Below are positions 23,281-36,221 of a DNA stretch of 64,000 nt, piece after piece. The notes below the pieces were generated by a model. That model saw only the letters and a list, made by a program, of their open reading frames with translations. It searched no databases and was not told the DNA's origin. Made by a program: the position numbers and the translations under genes. The stretch spans positions 26,067,489-26,131,488 of the forward strand of contig OY992832.1 in the NCBI GenBank assembly GCA_963921425.1, written 5' to 3'. The stretch is from Dryas octopetala (Eukaryota > Streptophyta > Magnoliopsida > Rosales > Rosaceae). Within the stretch, counting starts at the first letter, position 1; every line of letters starts with the position of its first letter.

Positions 23281-24821
23281 GGCACATTTTCCTCCAAAAC
23301 CAACACTCTCAAATTGATAAAAAACCAATACTCTCAAATTTGTATAAAACTATGTCTTTCAAATCCAAAATCCCAAATTTAACTCCAAAGTGGCACAAAG
23401 CCAACAAATCAAATTCTTAACTAAACTACGCCCGGTTTGATCCCATCATGGGTACGTAGGCAATGTTAGCGAAATTCACACTCAACCTCATTCACAAAAT
23501 TCTCCAAATTCCCTTTTCTTTGAATTAGTTTCGCACCAAATCAAATTCATCCAAATTCTTCAGAAATTAGTTCTACACACAAAAGTCCCTGAATTAATTT
23601 CTTAAATCAAATCTCAGGGCTCTAAACCCTACCCAAATTACTCAAATCATTTAAATGGGTAAATCACCCATTTAAATTCCAAAACTTTAAAACTACGTGT
23701 GGTTTGATACTGCAATGGGTACGTAGGCAACCTAAAATATGAGTGTAACCGCAGTTGCAAATAAATTATATTTCAATGGGTCTTTTACCTGTTGGAAATC
23801 CAAACACTCACAAAGTGATCCGTTGGTTTCATTACAATTGGAATCAAAAGGTATTCCCTTGAGTCAAAGGATTGTAATTAAGAGATGTACTCTATCTTAA
23901 ATAGGTCGTACCCAAAATAATAAAACCCTTATCAAGCACCAATATCAAATAACATTCCAATGCTAAATGCTAGAGTCAAAGCCAAGGTCCCCAAGAACCA
24001 ACAAGTAGAAAATTCATCAAAGAACGCCACCAAAAACTCAAAGAAATGGATGACAAGAGCTCTAAGGAAGAAAGTCACAAAAGCTAGTGTTGTGGAGGTC
24101 GCTAAAGCCATTTCAAAAATAGATGCTGGAGCAACATCCAGCACAAATAAAGCCTAAAAAAATATTAATGGGCACATTTTCCTCCAAAACCAACACTCTC
24201 AAATTGGTACAAAACCAACACTCTCAAATTGGTACAAAACCAACAGTCTCAAATTTGTACAAAACAAAATCTCTCAAATCCAAAATCCAAAATTCAACTC
24301 CAAAGTGGCACAAAGCCAACAAATCAAATTCTTAACTGAGCTACGTTTGGTTTGATCCCATCATAAGTACGTAGGCAATGTGAGTGAAATTCACACTCAA
24401 CCTCATTCACAAAATTCTCCAAATTCTCTTAGGAATTAATTCATACAAGTTTCTTTGAATTAATTTTGCACCAAATCAAATCCATCCAAATTCTTCAGAA
24501 ATTAGTTCTACACACAAAAGTCCCTGAATTAATTTCTTAAATCAAATCTCAGGGCTTTAAACCCTACCCAAATTACTCAAATCATTTAAATGGGTCATTC
24601 ACCCATTTAAATCTCAAAACCTAGGAACTACGTGTGGTTTGATCCTGCAATGGGTACGTCAGCAACCTAAAATATGGGTGCAACCGTAATCGCAAATAAA
24701 TTCTATTTCAATGGGTATTTTACCTATTGGAAATCCAAACACTCACAAAGTGATTCGTTGGTTTTATTACAATTGGAATCAAAGGGTATTCCTTTGAGTC
24801 AAGAGATTGTAATTAAGAGAT
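23281..24821 (+). repeat. Tandem duplication, about 650 bp x 2 with spacer, gypsy-like noncoding
   Basis: GGCACATTTTCCTCCAAAAC occurs at 23281 and about 24170, and the following roughly 600 bases match through to AATTAAGAGAT. Each copy contains two versions of a motif CTACGT..GGTTTGATCC..GGTACGT (about 23428 and 23695; 24340 and 24628). The second copy is interrupted by the LTR-like unit at 24822 and resumes at 28074. The spacer (about 23940-24165) has no recognisable gene. Confidence 0.8.
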
Positions 24822-25242
24822 TGTAACGACCCGACTCAAATTTCCACTAGAAATTTAAATTTTTATTTAATTATGTTTTTAAGAGATTTCTTTTAAAGGA
24901 TGTCAAATTGTATTTTAAAGATTTTGAGATTTATTTGAAAAAAAAAAAAAAAAAAGGTTTTGATTTAAATTTTATTTATTTATTTATTTTTGTTATAATT
25001 TGCGCTTGACCCAAAGTTGACTTTTAAAATAAATGGGCTTTCGATTTTGACTTTGGATCCGTTGGATAGGTTTCGAGCCCACGATTTCATAGACATGTAG
25101 CACGCGTCGATACGAGTTACGGTTTAAGAGATATGGGCGTTTGAAGCGAGGGGCAATTTTGTAAAATTGACGATTTTGTTTTAAAAATAGAAAATCAGAT
25201 TTTTAAAGGGGATTTTCTCTCTCTCTAGAATTTTCTACAACA

Positions 25243-25277
<35 letters not shown>

Positions 25278-28073
25278 TCCCTCCCTTTATTTTTCTCTCA
25301 CCCGCACTCTCTCCTCTGCCTTCTCTCCCCGCGACCACCCCTGCACACCAGCTCCCACAACCACCACCACCTCCTCGTCGACCACCACTCGCCGACCCTG
25401 ATCACCGGAGTGTCTCCCCGACGCCGGTCAGCTTGCCAGTTCTTCCTCCAGCCAGCCCCTGCGCGCTCGACCAACCCAGCCACCCAGCCCAAATTCGGCG
25501 ACTTTCCCGACGACCCAAGGCCACCGGCCGACGACCCACCCCGGCCTCGGTCCAGCCCAGCCTCCCTCCTCGCCAGCCATCATCCAGGCACAGGGAAACA
25601 CGTCGGAAAACCACCAGCCCGCCGCCCCTCTATTCGCCGGATTTCAGCCACTTTTTCAACGTCAATCACCTCGATTTTAGGTGGGTTTCTCTCCCCCATC
25701 TTGGGCTTTGTTTTTTCCTATACTTTTGTGGTTAATTTTGAGTATTTAGGAAATTAAAAATTTGGATTTTATAGCCATTTCGGGTTCCCTTTGAATGTAG
25801 AGTTTGTGGATTGATTTTGTTGTGTTTTAGATATTTTTCCACCTCTTACAAAGGTTAATTGATGTTAGAATCGGAAATTTAAAAGTAATTTGGAGGATTT
25901 TCGAGTTCTTGGGGGAGTTGGGTTCATGGGTTTGGAACCCATTTCGGGTTTGATGGAAATTTCTGGATTTGGTGGTGTTTTGGGGGTTATTATGGACAAT
26001 TTTCACTTATAGAAACTTTCACGTGTCGATCCTAATAAGAAGTTTAAAGAAAATTCTCAGTTTTGGTGAATATTGCCTTCGGAGCTGCCAAGTTGGACAG
26101 TGACAGTTGCGAATACAACCATTCAGTTACCAATTCTAGTTTTTACCACCGTTTAAGCGTCTAATTTTAGTTAGTTGTCGGTTTATATAGGGTGGAGGTA
26201 TTGCACGGTGTTTGGGTACCCTTCCGAGACCGAATAAGCTCTAGAATAATTGTGGTTTTGGGGTTTGGCTATACATAATTAATTTTGGATTTATGGTTGG
26301 ATCACTTTGTGAAATTAACGTTAAGAGAAGGACATAAGTATGGTATTATGGGTTTAAAGAGAATGAGTTTCTAACCTTTTTATTGAGCAAGAGTTGGGCG
26401 GGACGTTAGGCTCCACACACACACACACACCCTTTAAATGTCGTAGAACCGAGACTAATCTATGGTTTTATCATTTTATTCTATAGGCGAGACGATCGTG
26501 GCTCGAGACAACCCAGAGGAGGATCGAAGTTAGGATTCTCACTGTGAGTGGACTAACTTTTAAATTTTGAAAATGTTTATGAAAGTTTATAATTTAATTT
26601 ATACTTGTTTTTGAGTTAGTGTTTGAGAAATAAGAATCTTTGAGTTGGATTAATTCTTAATGAGTTATGAAGATCGTATCATTTTAATTATTCTATGATG
26701 TGGATTTTAATTGGGGATTTGATTTGAAGCGTTTGGCTTTTAAAATCATACACAAGTGATCGTTTTAGCATAAATTTTTATATGTTAATTTTTCTTGAAT
26801 TTGAGCGAGGGGTTCTTAATATTTATTACCACTCTTTTTATTATGTTTATAACTCATTTTATTTTGAACCTATTGTGAGAAAGATGGAATTGAGATTTAT
26901 ATCGATTCATTATTTTATTTTGAAAAGTTTTGAAAAAGGTTTGGGAAGTTGATATTCTAAGTAAAACCTATGTTGTTTGTCAAGTTGTTGTTGGTTATCA
27001 AACCACCTTTTCAGTACCCTTCCAGGTTATCAGATTAGATAGGTCTTTGGGACCCATTGCGGCACACACATAGGCTTTGGGCCGTGTGTCGTGATGCTTG
27101 ACCCTTTGGGGGTGGCTCTGCGTGCACGTAAGACAGAATTTGTGGCTCTGCATGCGTACGACAGATTCTTGGCTCTGCGCGTGTATGACAAATTTTATGG
27201 GTAACTGATTGGTGTGTGTTTCAGTTGTTAAGTATTTTAAGTGATAAGTTTATGACAGCAAAAGTTTTTAAGTACGACGGTTTCAGTTGAGCAGTTTTAT
27301 TGATTTTCAGTATATTGAGTGGTTTGAGAAGAAAGTTTTCAGCTTAAATTATTTATTTATAAATTGACAGTATCAATTTCAGTTTGAGAACTTGTTATTT
27401 CCAAAGATTGATTTTCAACTTTAGATTTTATTATTCTATGAGTTTTCTTATGCATTGGGCATTCTGAGGATTTGAAATAGTTTCATGTTCATATGTTTTT
27501 CTCATACTCTAAGCATGATCGTGGTTTACAAGGAGATTTTGAAATAGACTTGTGAAATTGTTTTAAAACTGGGGGATTTCAAAGAGTGACGTGAGGTCTT
27601 AGTGAAGATTTGATTTTAAAGGAATTTGAAATGATGAATCACTTAATGTTTTGTTTCTTTATTTTGTCCACTCACTGAGAGTTTTCTCACATTTTGTTTT
27701 TGACGTTCCCCCAGGTAGTAGTGATCATCGAGGTAGGACCGTACCACGTCGAGGCATTCGAGTTTCACATCTCCAACTTATTGGTATAATAGGATCAATG
27801 CCTTCCCTTGAAATTATTAAAATGAGATATGATTGTATAGTCGATTAGATGTGCTCTGATTAGAGTTGTATTACTTGTTGTGAGCCTGAGATTTTATTTT
27901 TGGTTGTGGTAGAGGTGGTTGATATCTTAGAAGTGTTTTAACAGGTTTTGAAATTTCTGGATTAATCCATTTTCAGGGGAGGTTCTGCCGAATTTTCGGT
28001 AGGATTTTCCTTGATTTTGGATCCCACAGGACCCCTCTGGGTTTCAGGGTGGAATCCCGGGCCGGTTCTGTCA
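24822..28073. mobile_element. LTR-like unit, family A copy 3, inverted (3.25 kb)
   Basis: It begins TGTAACGACCCGACTC and ends GGCCGGTTCTGTCA, the reverse complement of copies 1 and 2. Target duplication GAGAT lies at 24817-24821 and 28074-28078. The uninterrupted target is visible in the first copy of the tandem duplication (AAGAGATGTACTCTATC near 23880), so insertion and duplication are confirmed inside the window. Parts in order: core block (about 25040-25150), CT tract (25247-25275), a GC-rich proline-coding zone (about 25300-25680), AT-rich body, then the minisatellite region (about 27115-27200). No retroviral protein domain is seen. Confidence 0.92.
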
Positions 28074-28078
28074 GAGAT

Positions 28079-29248
28079 GTACTCCATCTTGAATGGGTCG
28101 TACCCAAAATAATAAAACTCTTATTCCGTAAATGAATTTGGGTGAAATTATGTTGGGTAATATTATTATTTATTTAGAAATTTTGTTCAATAGTTGGATA
28201 AACATTTTTAGGTTATTATTTGATTTTTTAAAATTTAATTTTGGGAAGTGGGAATTTTCTTAAAAAGTCTGGAAGTCAAAATATTGTTTTGAGACCTTAG
28301 TTAAATCGTACTCAATCATACGAGTCCGATGGATTTTTCAAAGCTCAAATGTATTTTGGTGAATTATTTAAGTTTGGATAATTTTTAGAAAAAAATATAT
28401 AATTACCTGGATCGGTGACGTGGTGCGATCTGGAGCATCGATTAAAGCTAATTGGACGGCTTGAATCACGCCACGCTATAGGTGTTGCTGGCGTACGTGT
28501 GGGCACAAGGGAGCTACAGTACTGCTGCAATATGGGACACTCGCGCACGGATGACATGGACGATCCCTTAGCTCAAGAAAAAAGTAATAAAGCTGCATTT
28601 TAGTCGAGCTTGTTCTCACATTCTTAGCGCAAGCACTAAGTAAGTAATTTGTGCGATCCTGGTCATCAATTTGGTACGGGAGCCGCTGTTTCGTACCTGG
28701 GTTTTGAGGAGTGACATTCGAGTCCTGCATGTATGTTTTGTTAGTGCGCTCAGAGAATCGCGAGGTGTCGCGTGACACCTGTCAGTCGCAATCAGCACTT
28801 TTCTAATTTTTTATTTTCAAAATTACTTTGAAAATTCATCAAAAATAGCTTGAAACTCAAAAAAATTTGCCGAAAATTCCTACGAACTCGTCTCACTAAG
28901 CACTATTTATATATGACGTCAAAACAATTATTTGACTTATGTAATTTTTCTAAAAATTTCTAACTCCTCAAAATTAATTCAAGAAAATCAAAATAATGAT
29001 TATTCAACTTTGAAAAATCATAATACTTTCTCCTGAACTCTGATTAATCCAAACTAAATTTCCTTGGATTTGTATCGACGAGTACTTTCCAACCATGGTC
29101 CCACTTGAGAATTTGAACTCGAAAACACAAAGGAATAATTTGTAATAATTCACCAAAATTTTTCAATAATTATATAAAATCCTATAAATCACCCAAAAAT
29201 TCAAATAATTCCAAAATAAATCCCGAAATATTTTCAGGGTATCACAGT
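28079..29248. repeat. Two LTR-like pieces in inverted orientation, no gene
   Basis: The first 50 bases finish the interrupted tandem duplicate (CCATCTTGAATGGGTCGTAC). About 28131-28440 is the inverse of 6530-6750, while about 28800-29248 is similar in direct orientation and ends TTTTCAGGGTATCACA, an LTR-like end. Between them lies a GC-richer stretch that includes GATCTGGAGCATCG, also seen near 7060. I read this as a head-to-head pair of pieces from one LTR family. Confidence 0.55.
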
Positions 29249-30509
29249 CCACTACATGGATTTCAATAACACATTAAAGTTTTGGATGTTAAAAATGTCC
29301 ACTTAAGTTTTTTAAAATGTTAAAAAAAACATATACGATATAAACGTCTACTCTATGTTTTTAGTGTTTCGCTCAATGTTTGTTGTGATGACCTGTATTT
29401 TTCACTACTGATTTTTTGCGTGTTGCAAGGTAAACGTATTTTGATTGCTACTTGTTTGGTTACTACCCTAGTGTTAGTTAATCAAGTGTTGTAGGTGAGA
29501 CGAACCTAAACTTTGAGGTTGCTCATTTATAATTACTTATGTGTGGTAGTGAATCAAATTAAGCATGGTGGATTGTACCACCCATGCACTATTTAATTTG
29601 GTTACTTTAACTACTTAGAAAGTGGTTTCAAAAATCCTTTAGATTATTGACCACTTGAATGACATTGCATGCCAAATACTTGAGATATGAACAAGAGTGT
29701 ATCTCTAGTACATGTCCCTTGTATTTTTGGACTTAGGGTGAGAATTAAAATTCTCCAAAATCCATGTGTTACTCAAATAATTGTATAGTCTCATTTAACA
29801 AAGATGTTAAATGAATTGTGCATTATTTTTAGAAAATCTATCACATGCAACCAATGGGAAAGATTGACCAAGATGTTAAATAAAAAATTCAAATTCAGAA
29901 ATTTGAATCATTTGTTTCTTACATCACTTTAACATTTTCCAAGACTTGTAATCATTACAAGAAATTGGAGGAGTAAGAGAAGGTTGCTTCTAATAGACTC
30001 TACCTTTATCTTGTTGGACTTAACCAACTCATTACTTCAAACCTTGGAGTTCTAGCTGAGTTAGACCTATGTAAGATAGGTTAAATACTCACTCAAACTT
30101 CAGAAATATCATTTCTCACATTCACTCAAACCCAACCTTTCTCATTTTCTCTCCACAACCAAACACTCTTATTTCACTTCTCATTTTCGGGCAGTCACCG
30201 TGTAAGCCAGATAACACCTATTTTCGAGCTCCAAATGAGAAAACTCAAAACTAGAGAAATGTTCCTCTGTGTGTATAGATTCTACCCTCCAAAAATCAGA
30301 TCCATTCATTGAGTTTTGAAACCAATTTTAAGGTCAAATGACTTTTATTCGATTTATTACACATCTTCAAACTTTGGTACCCTGCCACTTTGTAAGTGTC
30401 AAGATAGGGATGTTGTGTAACCTTTGCTTGTTTATTGTATTTTTCTCTAGGATTTACAAAGTGTGGGCAATACTTTTCTTTTGGAGAAGCTAATACCAAA
30501 GGTGGGGGA
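29249..30509. other. No gene seen; probable 3' internal part of an LTR element
   Basis: AT-rich, no conserved frame. It ends AAAGGTGGGGGA, which with the AAT at 32017-32019 forms a purine-rich tract directly before the LTR that starts at 32020. That makes this stretch a plausible 3' untranslated part of the element owning that LTR. Confidence 0.45.
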
Positions 30510-31620
30510 TGTAACGCCCCGAACCTCGGGCCCATAAAAATACTGAAACACTGTCTTTCAACCCTTTTTCAAACAATGAGCCATGCACTTAACATAATAA
30601 ATAAATACGTTTAACAAATCGGAGTGTAAGCTCAAAAACATTTATATAAAAACAAACACATAAATCAAAACGGGTCCCACTGCCTCGTCTTCTCCTCACT
30701 GCCTCTTTAGCCTGCATAACCTGTAAAACATTAACCACACTGCACCATATCCATGGTACATCAGGTCATTCAAACAAACAACCTGGTAAGCTTACTAGAG
30801 CTCGTATGAGTGAAATGATGTAATAGTAATTATCCTCAATAATATTCACAATTCCCAACTCAGAAATAATCCACAAGAATATCCATAATTACTCAATCAC
30901 ATCACAATTTCAACAACAATTATCCAAGCATCAAGATAATCATAATTCCTCAAATTCACATCATAATCCCACCAAAAATAATAATAATCATTCTACAAAT
31001 CAAATGCATAATCGCCAACTATTAACCTCAACCTCAAATCATTCCCGTCTTAAATAATAACCTCAATGCATAATCATCCTTAATTCCATCCTCAAGATTC
31101 AAGCCTATACTTTACCAAGTCCTAGCAAACAATGCACACAAGAAAACAAGCAACAATTAAACTAACTAATTTCATTCACAGTGCAACCACATAAAATGAC
31201 CGAAATGCCCTTGGACGGCAATACGCTCGGATGTCAAATCCGGCAGCATGACGGCATCGGGAGTAAGATTTCCCGAGCCCGTGTACCTGTTAAGACCAAA
31301 CAACCAACAATTTCACAAACCAGAAATACAAATGGGCCGTTAAACGACCGAAACGGGCGGCCGCCACCCTATACGGTGGCTTCCGACCTAGAACAACACC
31401 CCAAACGGTTCAAAAACAACAACGAACCTTGAATAATGGTTTCTGAAGCTTCTGAAGAGGCCTCAGCTGGTTAGAGGATCTGGGGAGGTTTCTGGGCTGC
31501 GCCACCACCAGGGGAGGAAGAGGGAAGGACGGCGAGGATATCTGGGCCGGTCCCGTCGCCAGCCACGGCCGGACTCGCCGCCACTAGCCGGTGGCAGGCG
31601 CGGCGAAAGTGAGAGAAAGA

Positions 31621-31657
<37 letters not shown>

Positions 31658-32012
31658 AACAGGGAGAGAGGAGAGAGTGAGATAAAAAAATCTGGTTTTT
31701 GGGTTTTAAAACCCCTTTTGTAAAAATTACAAGTTTCCTCTTCACTTCAAATGCCCGTAAATTTCAAACCATAACTCTGAATTACACGTGCTTCGTGTCT
31801 ACAAACTCGTGGACTCGAGACCTATCCGACATGCCCAAAGTCAAAGACAAAAACCTATTAATTTTAAAGTCAACTTTTTGTCATGCCCAATTTAAAACAA
31901 AATTTAAAAATTAAATTTAAAACCTCTTTAATTTCCAAATAAATTCCCAAAGTAATCAAAATAAATTCTCAAAATATTTAAAATAAATCTTTGAAAAATA
32001 CGGAGTCTCACA
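30510..32012. mobile_element. LTR-like unit, family B short copy (1.5 kb)
   Basis: Starts TGTAACGCCCCGAACC, like 3693, and ends GGAGTCTCACA. The flanks are GGGGA (30505-30509) and AGGGA (32013-32017); the duplicate copy of the right flank reads GGGGA (45725-45729), so the target duplication was GGGGA. Contains a GA tract (31624-31654) and the core block (about 31753-31850). Compared with 3693-6425 it lacks more than 1 kb, including the minisatellite, and has a different right end. It inserted into the purine tract of another element. Confidence 0.85.
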
Positions 32013-32019
32013 AGGGAAT

Positions 32020-33618
32020 TGTCAGCCTGACAAATTATGTTTTCCTATATGTATATACTTCTATATAGTATACTTGTGTTTGCTAAGGGGGTAAGGGACG
32101 TGTTAATAATAGGTTTAAAAAGGAACAACGAAAATGAGCAGTATGTAATTAACTTGGTTTGCTTGCTAGGGCAGAAACTTATTCACTCTTATCTAAGTGT
32201 TTTGATAATGGAAGTTAAGGGAAATAAAAGAGGGAATTGGCTAGACACTTTTCCACGGGACTTAGAGCCGATATTGTGTTGTTGTTCTATCCTAGAACTT
32301 GAAGCATGAACCTTTTTCTCTCTACTTAACTTTTGGAAGAAAAGTGCTTGTTATTCTTATTGAACTCTCTCGTGTCTTTCGGTTGGAATAATCTTTAATT
32401 GTGAGTTTAATGAGAATAAGAATATGGATGTTAATTCAAGTTGTTATAAGATTATTGCAATTGATTCATGAATTCGGCTTGTGCTTAACAACAATATCAT
32501 TTGAACAAGACCCTTTTTTGTGTGCCTCGAATTGGCTGGGGATGGTGTACTTGCTGCCATGATAGTGTTTTTATCATACATATCATGTCATTCGTTCATA
32601 CATACTTTTGAAATGTTGAGACTAATGAAGTTGAAGTGTTTGGACCTTTTTGACTTGAAACAGTGGGTTTTGTTTTGTAAACCTTGGGTTCGAATCCCTA
32701 AAACATCGATGTGTGGACTCTAGATAAAGTTACGTTTTGAGAGTATGCCAAGAAGGTGACATGCTGAAAAGAACTTATTTGTGTTGTAATAGCAGCCTCT
32801 GTGAGCCTTGATGGACGTTTCGCTATCTAAATTCGCCATTGTGGTGGAAGGGAGTAGGATAGTAGACAGGAAAAGCTTGTCTATACTAAGGTCCACTATT
32901 AATTATACAGGTTTTGATTACACGTGTAACAACCCACATGTACGCTTGCATGACACTATTCACGTTGCATAATCATGCATGGAATTGAATTGGGAATGTT
33001 GACTAATGAATTAATCTGAAACCGTCTATAAGCTTGGAATTTGGTATAATATCGTGCTATCGTTGTTTTATTGATTAGCTGTTTGATTTGTGCAATATTA
33101 TGATCTTATCTAATTATTGCAAAAGAATAGAAACTCTAGGAAAGTATTGAAGTGATGCTTGTGCTTGTCCTAAATATTTTCTAAAGGTGTTTTCTGAAAA
33201 ACCCTATTTTAGTATTTGTTTGTCTGTGAGTCAGTTTATTCATACGAACTTTATAACTTACCGAGCTTTTCATGTGACCCCGTACACTATTCCACGGTGT
33301 AAAGGATCACTTTGCAAAGTACTTAAAACTGATCAGAGTAGCACAATGGGAGGGCATGGCAGTGGGCAAGCTGAAAAGAGATTTCTATTTTGTACTTACA
33401 AATCATTTAATGAGTTTAGCCTTATATTTAACACACTGATTTTATATGATTTATTTTGAGGTTACGTTTTCAAATGGTTTATTTTATCTGATTGAGGTGT
33501 CATTTTTCAAATTATTTGAATGATTTACTCTTCTTAAATTTGGGTCTGTTATTTAAATAGTAACTAGCTTTAAACCTCTCTCAAGGGCTCACAAGCCTTA
33601 AGTTCTTGGTTCTACGTA
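32020..33618 (+). mobile_element. 3' LTR (1.8-kb family), interrupted at its right end
   Basis: Starts TGTCAGCCTGACA right after a purine tract. The complete duplicate is 45732-47502 and ends GGGACGCTACA. This copy stops at 33618, where the CACTA-type terminus begins. No protein domain is present; the presumed element body is to the left. Confidence 0.7.
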
Positions 33619-34340
33619 CACTACAACAAAAATGTCGATAGATATCAGTCGTGGACTGATATCTATTTGGGTAGCCGTCTGATATAGCGCGTCGTGATAT
33701 CTAATGTTCACATTTTAGATATCAGTTTTAAACTGATATGTAAACATTGTTTATATATCATTTTTCTTTTTCAACCTGATATCCTAAATACGAAATGGAT
33801 ATCCAATATGATATTATTTCTGATATCTATAAAATCCAAGTATCAACAGGATTGGTCAATAGATATCGTATTGGATACTAATATTGACATATAACCCGAT
33901 ATCAATATCAGGTTTGAGGTAAAATATGATATAAAACTATAGTATCAATATCAGGTCTATAGTAGAATCTGATATATATAATCTTGATATCAATATCAGG
34001 TATGTAATAGATCCTGATATCTAAATATTGTTTTTATATCAGATCTGATAAAGAACCTGATATCAAAGCGTTATAAAATATCAATTATTAGTCCAAAACT
34101 GATATCGTTTAGTGTAATCAGATATATATAACTAGGTATCAATATTAGGTATGGAACAGACCCTGATATTTAAACATCGTTTATATATCAGGTCTGAGAT
34201 AAAATCTGACATCAAAAAATTAAAACATTCCAGTTTTTAGACCAAAACTGATATCAAAACATCCTTTAGACCAGTTGTTATGTACATTATATATCAGTTT
34301 TTTTTCACCTAAAAAGGATATCAATACATAAATTTGAGCC
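33619..34340. repeat. CACTA terminus and subterminal repeat zone
   Basis: A palindromic core GATATC, extended to ACTGATATC or GATATCAG, recurs several dozen times in both orientations. In CACTA elements such subterminal repeats are the binding sites of the DNA-binding element protein (TnpA in En/Spm). The repeats stop abruptly near 34330. Confidence 0.8.
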
Positions 34341-35824
34341 AGTAAATTGAAATGGCCAGAAATTTATGCAGACACAAAATCTTTCATTCTCATTCCATAT
34401 ATATATTTCAATAATTACCAATAACAATATTCAAAGCTGCCCCAAAAGGTTTACAGTACAAATATCTAATAAGATAACCAAAACATGCTTGTGAAGACCT
34501 TTACAAAACCAAAACACAAGTTGTAATATACCAAATTAAAGCTGCCCACATGTACAAAATATTAGCATGGCAGCACCTAGGCAAATTAATCTGCAAATCA
34601 GCACTATGTCTCTAGCTAGTTCTAACTTTTGCCACCATTTACAAAATATTAGCATGGCAGCATGTATTCTAATTCAAAGCACCAATCTTCAATCTTCTTC
34701 CATGCTTTGCAAAATATGAACATGCTCGACAGCAAATTCCATCCACAAAAAAGGCAAACGTACACCACCTACCAACTTGTCGGTCTCAAGATAATTGAAG
34801 TTCACAAATCTCCCCATTCCACCCGCACCTCATCTATTTGATCTTGTGTGTATCCGCTTCGCTTGATCTTCAGATTGGACCACTGAAAACATCAAAGGAA
34901 TATATATTCTCAAATTTAACCACAAATTCATTGATCTCACAAGTCCTATATACTGACTACATGCATGCCTTATTCATCTCAATTTTCAACTAAACATGCA
35001 TAAAGAATAAATAAGGTTGCCTTTTTACTCCAGCTGCAATTTGGACCAATTGGTAACCTGAACTTAATTAAAAGGGCACAAAGATGCAGTTTCTTCAAGT
35101 TGAACTTAGTCAAAAATTTGGGCAGTACGTATACATTACTTAATGAACCACTTAAAAGGACAAAAGGCATATCAGATTAGATTCAATTGCATCACACTTC
35201 ATACTCCAAGTATTCAATCCAATGTATGAACAACATAAAGGCAATACAATCTTGGGCCATGCAGCTGGTTCAAGTATCCAAAATCATAGATTAATTGACA
35301 AAACCACACAAGGTTAACAGAGACATGGGCCATGTTTTTTATGACATCTAATATAGCACTTACACTTGTGATTTAGTAATAATTTGGAAAACTATCAATC
35401 TGTTAGTAGAATTGCTTTGTTATTACACATACAAAAGAGCATTGATCTAATGAAAACCTAAATTTCTACAAGCCACTTTCATAAAAAAGTGATAAGGCCC
35501 TCTAATTCTTCACATGACAACTCCATAGATTACCCATGAAAAGAAGAGAAGCAGCAACAAAAAGAACATTAAAGGTTGCAGTAATGCACTACCAACTAAT
35601 ACTGACACACATGTGTCTCCGCGTGTGGTGTGTACATTTCAAAGGTTAACATACCTTAATGGCTACCTTCAGCCCCTTCTTTGCTGTTATTGAGTATACG
35701 GGTCAGAACCAATCAAATATTTTAAGTGCAAATCACTAGCAGCAGCGAGAAAAAAATGCAAACCATAGCAACAACTGCACAACAAAATCAAGTGAATGTA
35801 TATGAAATTAAATTAGAAGCATAC
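34341..35824. other. CACTA interior, no gene recognised
   Basis: AT-rich. One minus-strand stretch (about 34870-34790) reads RSGYTQDQIDEVRVEWGDL before a stop, which looks protein-like, but I cannot assign it. The remainder would suit the 3' untranslated region or introns of the captured minus-strand gene at 35825. Confidence 0.4.
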
Positions 35825-35950
35825 CACTCCAGTTTCATGGTTAACACAAGTCATGTTAATCCGTTAATAAAAACGAACACTGGGTGGCTTCTCTGGGTAA
35901 TCTTTATCACAGAACAGCTTCAACTGATAGATCCAACCTTCATGTACAGT
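35825..35950 (-). pseudogene. Captured exon of a ubiquitin-conjugating enzyme E2 variant (UEV1/MMS2 type)
   Basis: The minus-strand exon encodes TVHEG followed by [20 protein letters not shown] and then MTCVNHETGV, nearly identical to the central exon of plant UEV1 proteins. UEV1 pairs with UBC13 to build K63-linked ubiquitin chains in DNA-damage tolerance. The exon keeps its splice sites: a pyrimidine-rich tract ending CTCCAG before it and GTATGC after it. The codon for S in the usual SVRFHSRIN is a stop (TAA) here. The preceding and following UEV exons are not found nearby, so this is a captured fragment. Confidence 0.88.
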
Positions 35951-36009
35951 CTGGAGAAAAGAAAAAACATTTGTTGCATTAGACAAAAATCAAATGCAAT
36001 AGGCGAATA

Positions 36010-36221
36010 ACATTTAAATAACTTAATAGAAGCTTAATACATTTGAGAATATGATGACTAAACAACAAAATAATGCCTATCCTATCAAGGGGGAGAGAAG
36101 AATGAATTAACGTCAACATTTAAATAACTTAATAGAAGCTTAATACATTTGAGAATATGATGACTAAACAACAAAATAATGCCTATCCTATCAAGGGGGA
36201 GAGAAGAATGAATTAACGTCC
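36010..36221. repeat. Direct tandem duplication, 2 x 106 bp
   Basis: ACATTTAAATAACTTAATAG begins at 36010 and again at 36116, and the two units are essentially identical through GAATTAACGTC. It lies in an intron-like part of the CACTA interior. The near identity points to a recent event. Confidence 0.9.

Noticed and set aside
30510-32012. The TGTAACG..CACA unit as a DNA transposon
   Set aside because: TG..CA ends, a 5-bp target duplication and a core shared with the longer LTR-like units fit a shortened LTR better.
34790-34870. Minus-strand peptide RSGYTQDQIDEVRVEWGDL as a recognisable captured gene
   Set aside because: It looks protein-like but I cannot assign it to a family. It is too short to call.
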